From contig OMIC01000003.1 of NCBI GenBank assembly GCA_900298995.1, positions 62,001 to 126,000 of the forward strand: a stretch of 64,000 nucleotides of DNA. The letters are read 5' to 3'. Source of the DNA: Hyphomicrobiaceae bacterium (GTDB lineage Bacteria; Pseudomonadota; Alphaproteobacteria; Rhizobiales; Aestuariivirgaceae). Within the stretch, counting starts at the first letter, position 1. Each line of letters starts with the position of its first letter. Positions 42,768 through 52,451 of the stretch are shown piece after piece. A program made the position numbers and the translations under genes. The notes beneath the pieces were generated by a model. That model was not told the DNA's origin. It made no database searches and saw only the letters and a list, made by a program, of their open reading frames with translations.

Positions 42768-44036
42768 ATGAGATTACGTGCCCCCTTCCTCGCGTCGGTG
42801 TGTTCCGTGTTTCTTGCTGCAAGTGCGGCGGTCACCGGAAGCCTTGCCGCATCTCCCGAGACCGGTCTGGTCGATCGTGCCTACAAGGCCCTTCAGGCTG
42901 GTAGCCCAGAAACCGCGGTCGCTGATTACACTAAGGCGATTGAGTCGCGGAGCCTTCCGCCGAATGTCCTCGCCAATGCGCTCCTCAACCGAGGGCTGGC
43001 CTATCAGCGTATCAACGAGCATGAATTTGCCATCGATGACTACACGGCGGCGTTGCGGATCGACGCTATGTCTGGGGACGTTCGTGCCCTGGCCCTGTAT
43101 AATCGAGGGCTGTCGTACCAGCGCTTGAATCGCACAACGCTGGCGATGGAGGATTTCACCTCGGCCCTGTTCCTGAACGGCCAGTTCAGCCACGCCTACT
43201 ATAGCCGGGGTACGCTGCTGCGTGACCCTGGGCAGTACCTGTTCGCACTCTCCGATTTCGACAAGGCCCTGAAGTACAACTACCCAGATCCGGCGCGGGT
43301 CTATGTCGCCGAATCGATCGTTTTCGAGAAGCTGAACCGGACGTCGGATGCCCGCAATGCGCTCACCAAGGCGTTGGCTGCAAACCCGAATTACGAACCG
43401 GCGCACCGCCGTCTTGCTGCACTTGAGGGAGTTCCGGCGCCGACTGTGGTAGGCGACAATATCCAGACCGCAGCAGTCACCGCGCCCTCAGGTGAGTTCC
43501 CCGCGGCAAAGGCTCCGCCGGCTGAACTGTTGGTCGAGGATCCGTCAGTCGCGAAGCAGTTCACGGATCGGGTGCCTGTCGAGCTGTCGCCCCCTGCTGC
43601 TCCTGAAGTTGCCGCTGCAGCGGCGGCCGAGGAAACGGTCCTGGCAGTGGAAACGGTGCCGGATGACGCGTCAGCTGCCACGGAGGTTGTGGTGGCAGAG
43701 GTCGAGCCTGTGGCGACGGCTCCGGTTGAGCAGCAACCCGTCGCCGAGACTGAAACGCCTCCCGCCGCGCCGGCCGTCGCGTCAGGTGGATGGGCCGTTC
43801 AGCTTGCCTCTGCCACAACGGAGGACGCGGCCTGGTCGAGTTGGAAGAAGATGAAAGCCCGCTATAAGGTTCTTGCTGGCAAGGAGCCGGTCGTGGTTCG
43901 CGCCGATCTCGGTACCAAGGGGGTATTCTACCGCGTTCGACTCGTTGGTTTCGATAACCAGCGGGACGCCGGGAGCGAGTGTTCGAAGCTCAAATCCAGT
44001 GGTGTGAAGTGTTACGTCAGCAAGGCTGCCTCCTGA
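42768..44036 (+). CDS. secreted TPR-SPOR protein
   Basis: 422 residues. Signal peptide (MRLRAPFLASVCSVFLAASA, about 28 residues), four tetratricopeptide repeats (about 30-210; ANALLNRGLAYQRINEHEFA, ALALYNRGLSYQRLNRTTLA, HAYYSRGTLLRD), an Ala/Val/Pro/Glu-rich linker (about 215-340) and a C-terminal SPOR domain (about 343-418, WAVQLASATTEDAAWSSWKK, then YRVRLVGF) that binds denuded peptidoglycan at division sites. It is probably periplasmic, in cell-wall or division work. I chose the ATG at 42768; the open frame further upstream is the riboswitch region of the divergent operon. Confidence 0.85.
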   Translation: MRLRAPFLASVCSVFLAASAAVTGSLAASPETGLVDRAYKALQAGSPETAVADYTKAIESRSLPPNVLANALLNRGLAYQRINEHEFAIDDYTAALRIDAMSGDVRALALYNRGLSYQRLNRTTLAMEDFTSALFLNGQFSHAYYSRGTLLRDPGQYLFALSDFDKALKYNYPDPARVYVAESIVFEKLNRTSDARNALTKALAANPNYEPAHRRLAALEGVPAPTVVGDNIQTAAVTAPSGEFPAAKAPPAELLVEDPSVAKQFTDRVPVELSPPAAPEVAAAAAAEETVLAVETVPDDASAATEVVVAEVEPVATAPVEQQPVAETETPPAAPAVASGGWAVQLASATTEDAAWSSWKKMKARYKVLAGKEPVVVRADLGTKGVFYRVRLVGFDNQRDAGSECSKLKSSGVKCYVSKAAS

Positions 44037-44140
44037 GAACTGGAGTGGTTCCTTCCTTGTTCGCTCAAGGCATGTGCACCGCTGGGGAAAACCTGGCGGT
44101 GTTCGTTTTCGGGGTCGGCCGGTGTTGCTAAGGTGGCGAC

Positions 44141-44557
44141 ATGCCACTTCATATGGTCAAGCTGTGCGTCGGTGTAAGCGACATTGAAGAGCTCGAGTCC
44201 TGGGTTAAGGACTGCAGGCAAGGTATTGATTCGCTTGATCATGTGACGAGAATGTTCCCCAAGCGCTCAGCCGAGATACTTTCCGGCGGGTCCTTGTACT
44301 GGGTCATGCGCGGCATGATTCTCTGCCGACAGCCGATCTCGGCGCTCGAACCGGTGACAGGCCAGGACGGCATCGAACGCTGCAGGATCGTGTTCAAGCC
44401 GCAGATCGTTCCAGTTCGGCCAACCCCGAAGCGGGCCTTTCAGGGATGGCGGTATCTGGAGGCCGAGAGTGCGCCTCCGGACCTTGCACGGGCGGCACGC
44501 GTGACGGGCATGCCGGAAAAACTGCGCCGCGAACTTGCAGAGCTGGGTCTTTTGTAA
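44141..44557 (+). CDS. DUF1489 family protein
   Basis: 138 residues. The pattern MVKLCVGVSDIEELESW, TRMFPKRSAEILSGGSLYWV, KGxIxCRQxI-like MILCRQPI and FQGWRYLE is the alphaproteobacterial DUF1489 family, of unknown function and near-universal in Hyphomicrobiales. AAGGTGG precedes the ATG. No signal peptide or membrane segment. Convergent with panC. Confidence 0.88.
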   Translation: MPLHMVKLCVGVSDIEELESWVKDCRQGIDSLDHVTRMFPKRSAEILSGGSLYWVMRGMILCRQPISALEPVTGQDGIERCRIVFKPQIVPVRPTPKRAFQGWRYLEAESAPPDLARAARVTGMPEKLRRELAELGLL

Positions 44558-44609
44558 GTTTCGCCTATACGGGGGTTCGTTTGTGTCTTAGCCCCGATTC
44601 CTCAACAAC

Positions 44610-45452
44610 TCAGACTGCGATGTTATCGATCAGGCGGGTCTTGCCGTTCCATGCGGCCGCCAGCAGACGCAAACGCTCGCCTGGGATTGATGGGCGGGCC
44701 AGCGTCTCGGCGTTTCGCGCGGTCACATAGTCGATCTTGAAGCCCTGATCCCTGAGCCGCCGAGCTGCCTGTGCCGCCGCTTGCGACGGGACTCGACCAT
44801 TTCGTATCGCCTCCGCCGCAAGATTGAGGTTCTGAAAGATTGCGGTTGCCCTTCGGCGTTCGGCAAAAGACAGGTAGACATTCCGGGACGACATGGCGAG
44901 CCCATCGTCCTCACGCACAGTCGGAATGCCGATGACTTCGGTCGGAAGGTCAAGGTCTCGTGCCATGCGCGTGACCACCCTCAGTTGCTGATAGTCTTTC
45001 TCCCCGAACATGGCGAGGTCTGCACCGGTCTGGACAAGAAGCTTCGCAACGATCGTGGCGACACCGGTAAAGAAGTGGGGACGGAACCGGTCCTCAAGTC
45101 CCGCCCTAGCGGGGCCTGTCAGTGAAACGCTGGTGGAGAAGCCGGGGGGATAGATGTCGTCCGGCCGCGGAAGATAGACGGCATTGCTGCCCGCCTTGCC
45201 GAGCTTGAGCAGATCGCCTGGCTCATCACGGGGGTATTTGTCGAGGTCCTCGTGCGCAGCAAATTGCTTGGGATTGACGAAAATGGTGGTGATCACCCGA
45301 TCAGCGCGACGGAGCCCCTCACGGACCAGTTGCATGTGGCCCTCGTGGATCGCTCCCATGGTCGGAACGACCGCATAGCGGAGGCCTTTGTCCCTCCATG
45401 CCGCCATCTCGCGGCGCAGGTCAGGCAGGGTTCGTAGGGTCTTTGGTTTCAT
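44610..45452 (-). CDS. panC: pantothenate synthetase
   Basis: Joins pantoate and beta-alanine with ATP to make pantothenate, the coenzyme A precursor. 280 residues. HIGH-like PTMGAIHEGHMQLV (about 30-43), TTIFVNPKQFAAHEDL, LLVQTGADLAMFGEKDYQQL and GLAMSSRNVYLS fit the family. The ATG at 45452 (MKPKTLRTL) is the natural start. It lies 17 bp downstream of dinB on the same strand; panB is not adjacent. Confidence 0.94.
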   Translation of the reverse strand: MKPKTLRTLPDLRREMAAWRDKGLRYAVVPTMGAIHEGHMQLVREGLRRADRVITTIFVNPKQFAAHEDLDKYPRDEPGDLLKLGKAGSNAVYLPRPDDIYPPGFSTSVSLTGPARAGLEDRFRPHFFTGVATIVAKLLVQTGADLAMFGEKDYQQLRVVTRMARDLDLPTEVIGIPTVREDDGLAMSSRNVYLSFAERRRATAIFQNLNLAAEAIRNGRVPSQAAAQAARRLRDQGFKIDYVTARNAETLARPSIPGERLRLLAAAWNGKTRLIDNIAV

Positions 45453-45469
45453 TGCAAAGCTCTGGGCTC

Positions 45470-46819
45470 TTATGAAGTGCCACGGCCATACCATTTGCCC
45501 TGTGTTGAGAGAAGATCGTATCCGGACGCAGGTCGGTCATCTTGATCAAAGCCAATTCCACGTGCCACAGCCGCGCGGCCAAATTTCTCACGTATCTGGT
45601 CAACGGCCAATTCGGCCTTGGCGCGTGCAGCAGCCGTGACATCCAGTGTTTCCGTCTCCTGCGTCGGGATTGCGGGAACCAATGATGAAATGCCGATTCC
45701 AATGAGCCGGAACGCTGTCCTGCCCGTCTCCCGGCGCAGCAGCGGCAGTGCAGCGTCATAGATCCGCGCAGCTAAGAGTGTTGGATCGGCCAGTGACACG
45801 CTGCGGGTACGGAGACGGAAATCAGACGTCTTGAGCTTCAGCACGACGGTATGGCCAGCCATGCCATCAGACTTGGCACGCCGTGACACTTTCTCGCTCA
45901 GAGGCCACAAGATCCGTTCCAGTTCCGCAAGATCGCGAATGTCGGTATCGAAGGTGGTCTCGGCACTGATGGACTTGACTTGATCGTCAGTTGAAACTGT
46001 TCGTCGGTCTTCGCCGCGGGCAAGGTGATAGAGCCTGGTACCCATGCTGCCGTAGCGGCGTAAGAGATCTGGCTTTTCCATCTGCTGGATCTGGCCGATG
46101 CTGGTAATGCCATCCCTTGCCAGTTCTTCCTGGGTCGATTTGCCGACTCCCCAGATGAAGCCGACCGGGCGACTGGCAAGAAACGAGAGGGTCTCACTCC
46201 GCCCGAGGACCGAAAAGCCACGCGGCTTCTCGAGATCAGAAGCGAGCTTGGCGAGGAACTTGTTGTGGGAAAGACCGACGGATGCGGTAATGCCGACCTC
46301 CGAACTGATGCGGGCAACGAGCCTGGCAAGCGTGAGCGCGGGGCTCATGCCGTGCAGTCGCTGGGTGCCTCGTAAATCAAGAAATGCCTCATCTATGGAC
46401 AGAGGTTCGACCAGAGGCGTCACATCCTGCATCAGGGCGCGGACCACCTGACCGGCGGCTGCGTATTTTGCCATGTCGGGCTTGATCACAACGGCGTGGG
46501 GGCAGAGCTTGAGCGCCTTGAACATAGGCATCGCCGATCTGACACCGTGGATGCGCGCCACATAGCACGCCGTGGAAACGACGCCCCGGGTACCTCCGCC
46601 CACGATGACCGGCTTGTCCGCGAGTTCCGGCCTGTCGCGCTTCTCGACGGCGGCGTAGAAGGCATCGCAGTCGATATGGGCTATGGAGAGCTGGTCAAGT
46701 TCGGGATGGCGAAGCAAGCGCGGGCTGCCGCATGTCCGGCACCGCTTCTCCTGACCAGCCAGAGGCAGGAAACAGTCCCGGCAGAACCCTGGAGCTGTCA
46801 TGGCGTCGGCGGCGGGCAT
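45470..46819 (-). CDS. dinB: DNA polymerase IV with N-terminal zinc-ribbon extension
   Basis: Y-family translesion polymerase of 449 residues. Catalytic residues sit in [16 protein letters not shown] and [30 protein letters not shown] and the little-finger domain (about 290-420) follow. An extra N-terminal segment (about 13-33) carries CRDC and CRTC pairs, a zinc-ribbon-like feature seen in a subset of alphaproteobacterial DinB proteins. GAGAAGGGCAC before the ATG at 46819 favours this start over the ATG six codons later. No LexA box was recognised in the short gap to the HAD gene. Confidence 0.92.
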   Translation of the reverse strand: MPAADAMTAPGFCRDCFLPLAGQEKRCRTCGSPRLLRHPELDQLSIAHIDCDAFYAAVEKRDRPELADKPVIVGGGTRGVVSTACYVARIHGVRSAMPMFKALKLCPHAVVIKPDMAKYAAAGQVVRALMQDVTPLVEPLSIDEAFLDLRGTQRLHGMSPALTLARLVARISSEVGITASVGLSHNKFLAKLASDLEKPRGFSVLGRSETLSFLASRPVGFIWGVGKSTQEELARDGITSIGQIQQMEKPDLLRRYGSMGTRLYHLARGEDRRTVSTDDQVKSISAETTFDTDIRDLAELERILWPLSEKVSRRAKSDGMAGHTVVLKLKTSDFRLRTRSVSLADPTLLAARIYDAALPLLRRETGRTAFRLIGIGISSLVPAIPTQETETLDVTAAARAKAELAVDQIREKFGRAAVARGIGFDQDDRPASGYDLLSTQGKWYGRGTS

Positions 46820-46832
46820 GATTGTGCCCTTC

Positions 46833-47483
46833 TCAGCTGATCAGTCGCAGGATGTGAGCGCGGGCCTCCGTCCAGCATCCCGTGCGAAGCGAGACATAGT
46901 CGATTGGCTCGATGTGACGCGCAAACCGGTCATCGTGAAGGAAATGGATCAGATGAACATCCGGCGCGTGTTCATAGGAGGATGCGATGAAAGAAGGACT
47001 GTCGTCGATGAAGACGGTTGCGGGCTGACCTGCGCGTGAAACCAGATCGCGAATGGCGGGGCCCTTTGGCCCCGAGTTTGTGACGACGGGGAAGGGTAGG
47101 CCATGATCGGCCAGATTCTGGCGGCGGTGGTCACCGGATCCATGCGGCAGGTTCGTGAGGAGCACGACATCAGCCGTGTTGCCGATGTCGAGGAGTGCAT
47201 CAACCGCGCCTTCGATCGGCTGCATGTGACGCGTGCGGTCGGCAAAAAAACCTGACACCAGGTCGGCGACCTGGGAGTCCGGAGCGGACGCGCCGGTGTC
47301 GCGGCGGCGGATATTGCCTGACAGAGCAAAGCTTGCCGGGTCGAGGCGCAGGTTCTCCACTGCAATGTAGTCCTCGAAGTCTCGCGTGAAGTGCACCACG
47401 ACCTCGTCGACGTCACATATGACGAGTGGGCGCCCAGAGAAACTGAGGGTTTCGAGCTGGCTGCGGGTGATATCAGAAATCAA
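46833..47483 (-). CDS. HAD-superfamily hydrolase
   Basis: 216 residues. HAD motif I is [11 protein letters not shown] (Asp24 and Asp26), motif [10 protein letters not shown], a conserved Lys in SGPKGPAI, motif [12 protein letters not shown]. All catalytic residues are present, so it is probably an active phosphatase. The substrate cannot be told. Its 5' end overlaps the DUF3572 gene by 11 bp and it lies 13 bp ahead of dinB, so the three likely form one unit with panC. Confidence 0.85.
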   Translation of the reverse strand: MISDITRSQLETLSFSGRPLVICDVDEVVVHFTRDFEDYIAVENLRLDPASFALSGNIRRRDTGASAPDSQVADLVSGFFADRTRHMQPIEGAVDALLDIGNTADVVLLTNLPHGSGDHRRQNLADHGLPFPVVTNSGPKGPAIRDLVSRAGQPATVFIDDSPSFIASSYEHAPDVHLIHFLHDDRFARHIEPIDYVSLRTGCWTEARAHILRLIS

Positions 47484-47769
47484 GGGTGGCTCCGGGCAGT
47501 TTGCGGCGCATGACCGCGATTGTTTCGGGTTTCAGGCCCTGATCCTCCGCAAAGATCAGAAGCAGGTTTTCGTCGGCAAGCAGATGATCGAGGACACCGC
47601 CTAGAAAAGCCGGGTCTGCCGCCCCGCGCCGGACCTCGCCTGGATCGAGGCCTGTCAGGTCGAGAAGACGCTGCAGCCGCTCGCCGTCAGAGGCCAGAAA
47701 ACCCAGCGCCTGGATCGCGAGAAGTTCGGCGTCGGCCGTCTGGGAGGTAGGAGGGACTTTGGGTCGCAT
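47473..47769 (-). CDS. DUF3572 family protein
   Basis: 98 residues, predicted soluble and all-helical. AELLAIQALGFLASDGERLQ, the FLGGVLDHLLADENLLLIFA segment and GLKPETIAVMRRKLPGA match the alphaproteobacterial DUF3572 family, whose function is unknown. It precedes and overlaps the HAD gene. It is divergent from divK. Confidence 0.85.
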   Translation of the reverse strand: MRPKVPPTSQTADAELLAIQALGFLASDGERLQRLLDLTGLDPGEVRRGAADPAFLGGVLDHLLADENLLLIFAEDQGLKPETIAVMRRKLPGATLDF

Positions 47770-47898
47770 CGTGAATCGATATTAACCACCCCGGGGCCGC
47801 ATTGAACAGATGGCAGGTTTGGTTAAGCTATTGGTTACCCGGGATGGGCCAAAAAGGCCCAGGGGTAGACTCTTTGGGCCCCCAAGGTGGTTGGCGTC

Positions 47899-48273
47899 AT
47901 GGCGAAACGCGTTCTGGTGGTCGAGGACAACGAATTGAACATGAAGCTGTTCAATGACCTCCTGGAGGCCAATGGGTATGAGGTGATCCAGACCCGTGAC
48001 GGTCTGTCCGCTCTGGATCTGGCACGCAAACACCACCCGGATCTGATCCTCATGGATATCCAGCTACCGGAAGTCTCGGGGATCGAGGTGACCAAGTGGC
48101 TGAAGGAAGACGATACGCTGCGCCATATTCCGGTCGTCGCAGTCACTGCCTTTGCAATGAAGGGGGATGAACAGAAGATTCGGGAAGGCGGCTGCGAGGC
48201 GTATATCTCTAAGCCTATTTCTGTCGTGAGTTTCCTCCGGACAATTGACGGCTATCTCAAGAAGTCAGCATGA
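47899..48273 (+). CDS. divK: DivK single-domain response regulator
   Basis: 124 residues, receiver domain only. Phosphoacceptor Asp53 in [13 protein letters not shown], acidic pair Glu9/Asp10, Thr83 in [10 protein letters not shown] and Lys105 in YISKPISV. In Caulobacter and rhizobia DivK is phosphorylated by PleC/DivJ and controls the cell-cycle kinase CckA. I chose the ATG at 47899; the upstream in-frame GTG is unsupported. The stop overlaps the pleD start (ATGA), the conserved divK-pleD pair. Confidence 0.95.
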   Translation: MAKRVLVVEDNELNMKLFNDLLEANGYEVIQTRDGLSALDLARKHHPDLILMDIQLPEVSGIEVTKWLKEDDTLRHIPVVAVTAFAMKGDEQKIREGGCEAYISKPISVVSFLRTIDGYLKKSA

Positions 48274-49637
48274 CGGCCCGCATTCTCATCGTCGACGACA
48301 TTCTGGCCAATGTGCGTCTGCTCGAGGCGAAGCTTGCGGCTGAGTATTTCGACGTCGTGACCGCGATGAACGGGGCGGATGCGCTGGAGGCTGTGCACCG
48401 GATGAGGCCCGATATCGTTCTTCTTGACGTCATGATGCCTGGCATCGACGGAATTGAGGTATGCCGCCGCATCAAGTCCAATGCGGCGACACAGCACATT
48501 CCCGTCGTGATGGTAACTGCACTGGATCAACCCGAGGACCGTGTGAGAGGTCTGGAGGCGGGCGCCGATGATTTTCTTACCAAGCCTGTCAATGATCTTG
48601 CCCTGTTCTGTCGGGTGAAGGGTCTTGTGCGGCTGAAGATGCTGACCGACGAATTGCGCAGCCGGACGGGCAGCGACCCACTCGGCCTTGCGACTGGCGA
48701 TTCCCTTGGCAAGCCGCTGGCGGGTGGGCGAGTTCTGTTGGTTGACAACCGGACGATCATTGCTGATCGCATGCGCGGCATACTTACGGAAAAGCATGAG
48801 GTTGCTCTTGCAACCGGAAAGCAGGACGCGATCGACGCCTTCAACCATGACGGGAGTGGGTTTGAACTCATCATCGTCAATCTCGATATTGAAGAATCAG
48901 ATGGCCTCCGGATCTGCTCCCAGTTCAAGACGCTGGAGCAAGCCCGGCAGACGCCAATCCTGATTGTTGTCGGCCCCGACGACCATCAAAGGCTGCTTCG
49001 TGCGCTCGATATGGGCGTGAACGACTACCTCATCCGGCCGGTCGACCGGCAGGAACTGCATGCGCGGGTTGCCTCCCAGATCCGTCGGCATCGCTACACG
49101 GAGCAACTGCGGCTCAGCGTCAGAGCATCTCTTGAACTCGCCGTGACCGATGCGCTGACCGGTCTGTACAATCGGCGTTACCTCGAGACGCAACTGTCCA
49201 GCCTGATCGACCAGGCGGTCAACCGCGGAAAATTGCTGTCAGTTCTGACGCTTGACGTCGATTACTTCAAATCCGTCAATGACACATACGGCCATGATGT
49301 TGGCGACCGTGTGCTTCAGGATGTTGCCGCCCGCATCCGTGGATGTGTTCGCAGCGTGGACCTTGCTTGTCGAACGGGCGGCGAGGAATTTGTTGTCGTT
49401 CTGCCTGAAACCGATTTGCCTATGGCGGAACGGATCGGCGAGCGCATCCGCATGGCAGTAGCCGCCAAGCCCTTCAACCCGGCTCCGGGCTGTCTCCTGA
49501 CCATAACGGCTTCGCTCGGGGTGTCCAGCCTTGGCACAGCCACGGACACAGTCGAGGAATTACTGAAACGTGCCGACCGTGCGCTTTATCGCGCAAAACA
49601 TGAAGGTCGGAACCGGGTTGTCCCCATCGCCGCCTGA
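48270..49637 (+). CDS. pleD: PleD diguanylate cyclase response regulator
   Basis: 455 residues with two receiver domains and a GGDEF domain. First receiver with Asp53 in [12 protein letters not shown]; second (about 155-275) is an adaptor without the usual phospho-Asp surroundings ([13 protein letters not shown]). The cyclase domain has the active-site GGEEF at 370-374 and an inhibitory I-site RSVD at 361-364, five residues before it. It should make c-di-GMP and be feedback inhibited. A PilZ protein at 26415 could be one receptor. Confidence 0.95.
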   Translation: MTARILIVDDILANVRLLEAKLAAEYFDVVTAMNGADALEAVHRMRPDIVLLDVMMPGIDGIEVCRRIKSNAATQHIPVVMVTALDQPEDRVRGLEAGADDFLTKPVNDLALFCRVKGLVRLKMLTDELRSRTGSDPLGLATGDSLGKPLAGGRVLLVDNRTIIADRMRGILTEKHEVALATGKQDAIDAFNHDGSGFELIIVNLDIEESDGLRICSQFKTLEQARQTPILIVVGPDDHQRLLRALDMGVNDYLIRPVDRQELHARVASQIRRHRYTEQLRLSVRASLELAVTDALTGLYNRRYLETQLSSLIDQAVNRGKLLSVLTLDVDYFKSVNDTYGHDVGDRVLQDVAARIRGCVRSVDLACRTGGEEFVVVLPETDLPMAERIGERIRMAVAAKPFNPAPGCLLTITASLGVSSLGTATDTVEELLKRADRALYRAKHEGRNRVVPIAA

Positions 49638-49698
49638 TGGCGGGCCGTGGGCGCCGCCTTTGCGCCGCAGCGACAAACATTGTAGACGGCAGCCCCAG

Positions 49699-50835
49699 AT
49701 GAGCAGCAGCAACAAGATACGGTCTGAAGCCCGTGACACGGGCCGCTGGGGCCCTCGCGGGACGGCCGGCGCCACTTTTGCCGGTCTGCTGGCCTTTGAG
49801 GGCGTCGCAAAGCGTTTTGGCCGTACCGCCGCCGTGGAAGACGTCAGCTTCAGCCTCGCACCAGGCGAGATCGTCTGTTTGCTCGGTCCTTCCGGTTGCG
49901 GGAAGACTACATTGCTGCGGTTGGCGGCCGGTATCGAGAGGCCCGACGGGGGCCGTGTGTTGTTCGACGGTCAGGAAATGGCAGGACCCAGTCGGTTTGT
50001 GCCGCCTGAGCGCCGCAATATAGGGTTGATGTTTCAGGACTTTGCGCTTTTCCCCCATCTGTCCATCCTCGAGAATGTCGCGTTCGGACTCCGCAATCTA
50101 CCCCGGGAGGAGGCCCGACTGATCGCCCGCCACGCGCTCGAACGGGTTGGTCTCGCCCACTACGCCGGAAGCTACCCGCATCATCTTTCTGGTGGCGAAC
50201 AGCAACGGGTTGCCCTTGCCCGCGCACTGGTTCCGCGGCCTCAGGTGATGTTGATGGATGAACCGTTTTCTGGTCTGGATCAACGGCTTAGAGAGTCAGT
50301 ACGGGCCGAGACGCTGACGTTGTTGCGCGAGACCCGCGCCTCATGCCTGCTTGTCACCCACGATCCCGTCGAGGCCATGGGCCTTGCCGACCGCATTTTC
50401 CTGATGCGGCAGGGCCGGATGATCCAGGCAGGTACGCCCGAGCAACTCTATCGTCACCCGGTCGATGCGGCGGCGGCCCGGTTCTTTTCACATGCAAATG
50501 AACTGGTTGGCCGTGCCGTCGATGGGCGGATTGAAACCGCTCTGGGCTACTTTCCGATGACGAACCACCCAGGGTCCGCCGAGGCCATTGTGCTTGTCCG
50601 ACCGCAGGGCATCAGGCATGCGCCGGATGGCGAGGGACCGGAGGGTTACGTGACTGAAGCCCGGTTCCAGGGCGATGATGTGAAATGCAGCATTCTCTTC
50701 AAGGGGCTCGAGGATCCACTGACCGCCTTGATAGACGCCCGGCAGGCACCCCCTCGGGGCTCGGCTTCCCGCTTTGCGATCGACCCAGGGCATGTCTTCA
50801 TCTTTGAAAAGCCAAAGTCTTCCTCCATCTCCTGA
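49699..50835 (+). CDS. ABC transporter ATPase, Fe3+/spermidine-type
   Basis: 378 residues. After an N-terminal extension of about 35 residues come Walker A LLGPSGCGKTTLLRLAAG, the Q-loop GLMFQDFALFPHLS, signature HLSGGEQQRVALARALV, Walker B VMLMDEPFSGLD and the switch histidine in LVTHDPVEAMGLA. A C-terminal TOBE-like domain (about 285-375, VLVRPQGIRHAP) is typical of FbpC/PotA types. No permease or binding protein is adjacent, so the substrate is unknown. I chose the ATG at 49699; the frame upstream lies in the end of pleD. tatA follows. Confidence 0.85.
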   Translation: MSSSNKIRSEARDTGRWGPRGTAGATFAGLLAFEGVAKRFGRTAAVEDVSFSLAPGEIVCLLGPSGCGKTTLLRLAAGIERPDGGRVLFDGQEMAGPSRFVPPERRNIGLMFQDFALFPHLSILENVAFGLRNLPREEARLIARHALERVGLAHYAGSYPHHLSGGEQQRVALARALVPRPQVMLMDEPFSGLDQRLRESVRAETLTLLRETRASCLLVTHDPVEAMGLADRIFLMRQGRMIQAGTPEQLYRHPVDAAAARFFSHANELVGRAVDGRIETALGYFPMTNHPGSAEAIVLVRPQGIRHAPDGEGPEGYVTEARFQGDDVKCSILFKGLEDPLTALIDARQAPPRGSASRFAIDPGHVFIFEKPKSSSIS

Positions 50836-50936
50836 CCGGTCCGGCATCGGTTGCGGCGTGGCGGACTTTTGTGCTTTAGTGCCGCGTCTTGAATGGTGAA
50901 GGGAGGGTTTCCCTCCCGATGAGGGGAGTTTGTTAC

Positions 50937-51161
50937 ATGGGTGCGATGTCTTTCTGGCACTGGGCGCTGGTTATCCTGGTGGTGGTGCTTCTGTTTGGTC
51001 GGGGCAAGGTATCTGACCTGATGGGCGATGTTGCCAAGGGCATCAAGAGCTTCAAGAAGGGCATGGCGGACGACGACACGGCCAGCGCCCCGGCTGCCGA
51101 TCCGAAGCCCATCGAGCAGCAATCTGCCGTGAAGTCCGAGGCTGAAAAGGCCAAGAGCTGA
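50937..51161 (+). CDS. tatA: Sec-independent protein translocase TatA
   Basis: 74 residues. One N-terminal transmembrane helix ([20 protein letters not shown]), the FGRGK hinge, the amphipathic helix [16 protein letters not shown] and an acidic, disordered tail. It forms the oligomeric pore for folded proteins. GAGGGGAG about 9 bases upstream supports the ATG at 50937; an in-frame ATG three codons later is also possible. First gene of tatABC. Confidence 0.94.
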   Translation: MGAMSFWHWALVILVVVLLFGRGKVSDLMGDVAKGIKSFKKGMADDDTASAPAADPKPIEQQSAVKSEAEKAKS

Positions 51162-51202
51162 GAAACCTCCACTAGGCCGGCGGAACTGCGCCGGGCAGTC
51201 AG

Positions 51203-51574
51203 ATGTTCGATTTCGGTTTTGGCTACAGCGAGATGTTCGTGATTGCCGTGGTGGCGATCATCGTCATCGGACCAAAGGATTTGCCGCGCGTTCTGCGTGC
51301 GCTTGGCAAGACCGTGGGGAAGATGCGCGGCATGGCGCGTGAGTTTCAGGGTCACCTTGACAGTGCGTTGAAGGACACTGGCTTCGACGAGGTCAAGAAG
51401 GAATTCGACAACATTCGGAATGCCGGCAACATAGCCGAACCCACCAAGAAGCCCGTCGTCGTGGATGAAAGAAAGAAGCATGAGGATGACTTCCGAAGGT
51501 ATTTCGGTTCGATACCGGATCCGGATGCCAAACGTGGCACGTCCTCTGAAAAAGCAGACCCGGTCAGCATATGA
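51203..51574 (+). CDS. tatB: Sec-independent protein translocase TatB
   Basis: 123 residues. MFDFGFGYSEMFVIAVVAII is the membrane helix, followed by VIGPKDLPRVLRALGKTVGK, the diagnostic TatB hinge and amphipathic helix, then a charged tail. With TatC it recognises twin-arginine signals. It overlaps tatC by 4 bp (ATGA). Confidence 0.94.
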   Translation: MFDFGFGYSEMFVIAVVAIIVIGPKDLPRVLRALGKTVGKMRGMAREFQGHLDSALKDTGFDEVKKEFDNIRNAGNIAEPTKKPVVVDERKKHEDDFRRYFGSIPDPDAKRGTSSEKADPVSI

Positions 51575-52389
51575 CCCAGCAGGATATTGACGCGTCAGAA
51601 GCGCCTCTTATTGAGCATCTGATCGAACTGCGTACGCGCCTTATCTACAGCGTGCTGGGGTTCATTGTTGCTTTTGCTGTCAGTTTCTATTTTTCGTCCG
51701 ACATTCTCCATCTGCTAATCCTGCCGTTCAAGTGGGCGACGGGACAGGATGTGTCGCTGATCTCGATCAAACTGCTGGGCGTGTTCCTTGTGAAGCTGAA
51801 GATCGCTTTTTTCGGTGGTCTGTTCATCGGGTTCCCCCTGATTGCAACCCAGATCTACCGGTTCGTTGCTCCGGGCCTCTATTCGCATGAAAAGCAGGCA
51901 TTCCTTCCATATCTAATCGCGACACCCGTGTTCTTCCTGATGGGCGCAGCGCTGGTCTATTTCTTTCTCCTGCCCGTTGCCATCCACTTCTTCTATGCAC
52001 TTGCGGCGGGTACTGAGACCGACGGTGCCGGGATCCAGCTCATGCCCGACATCGAGGCCTATCTCGATTTCGTGATGATGCTGATTTTGGCTTTCGGGCT
52101 GTGCTTTCAGCTTCCTGTAATTCTTACCCTCTTGGGCCAGATTGGCGTGCTGAGCTACGACCAGCTAAAGAGCGGGCGGAAATTCGCGATAGTTGGCGTC
52201 TTTATTGTTGCGGCCATCCTCACGCCACCAGATCCAATTTCGCAGGTCTCGATGGCAGTACCGCTGATGCTGCTCTACGAGCTATCGGTGCAGGCCGTGC
52301 GGCTCCTCGAGTACCGTCGCAAGAAACGTGAAGCCGCGCGGGAAGCCTCCGACTCCACGGCGGTCGTTCCGGGCAAGGACCCCTCCTGA
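51571..52389 (+). CDS. tatC: Sec-independent protein translocase TatC
   Basis: 272 residues with six transmembrane helices. APLIEHLIELRTRLIYSVLG is the conserved N-terminal segment (HL.ELR.R) and FVAPGLYSHEKQAFLPYLI the first periplasmic to cytoplasmic region; LTPPDPISQVSMAVPLMLLY is the late conserved loop and helix. Receptor for twin-arginine signal peptides. The C-terminal tail is charged (YRRKKREAAREAS). Confidence 0.95.
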   Translation: MTQQDIDASEAPLIEHLIELRTRLIYSVLGFIVAFAVSFYFSSDILHLLILPFKWATGQDVSLISIKLLGVFLVKLKIAFFGGLFIGFPLIATQIYRFVAPGLYSHEKQAFLPYLIATPVFFLMGAALVYFFLLPVAIHFFYALAAGTETDGAGIQLMPDIEAYLDFVMMLILAFGLCFQLPVILTLLGQIGVLSYDQLKSGRKFAIVGVFIVAAILTPPDPISQVSMAVPLMLLYELSVQAVRLLEYRRKKREAAREASDSTAVVPGKDPS

Positions 52390-52451
52390 CGCTTGGATCT
52401 TCCCGCAGGAGCCTGTCCGTCCTATAGGAAGCCCGAGAAGGGATTTCCGCC

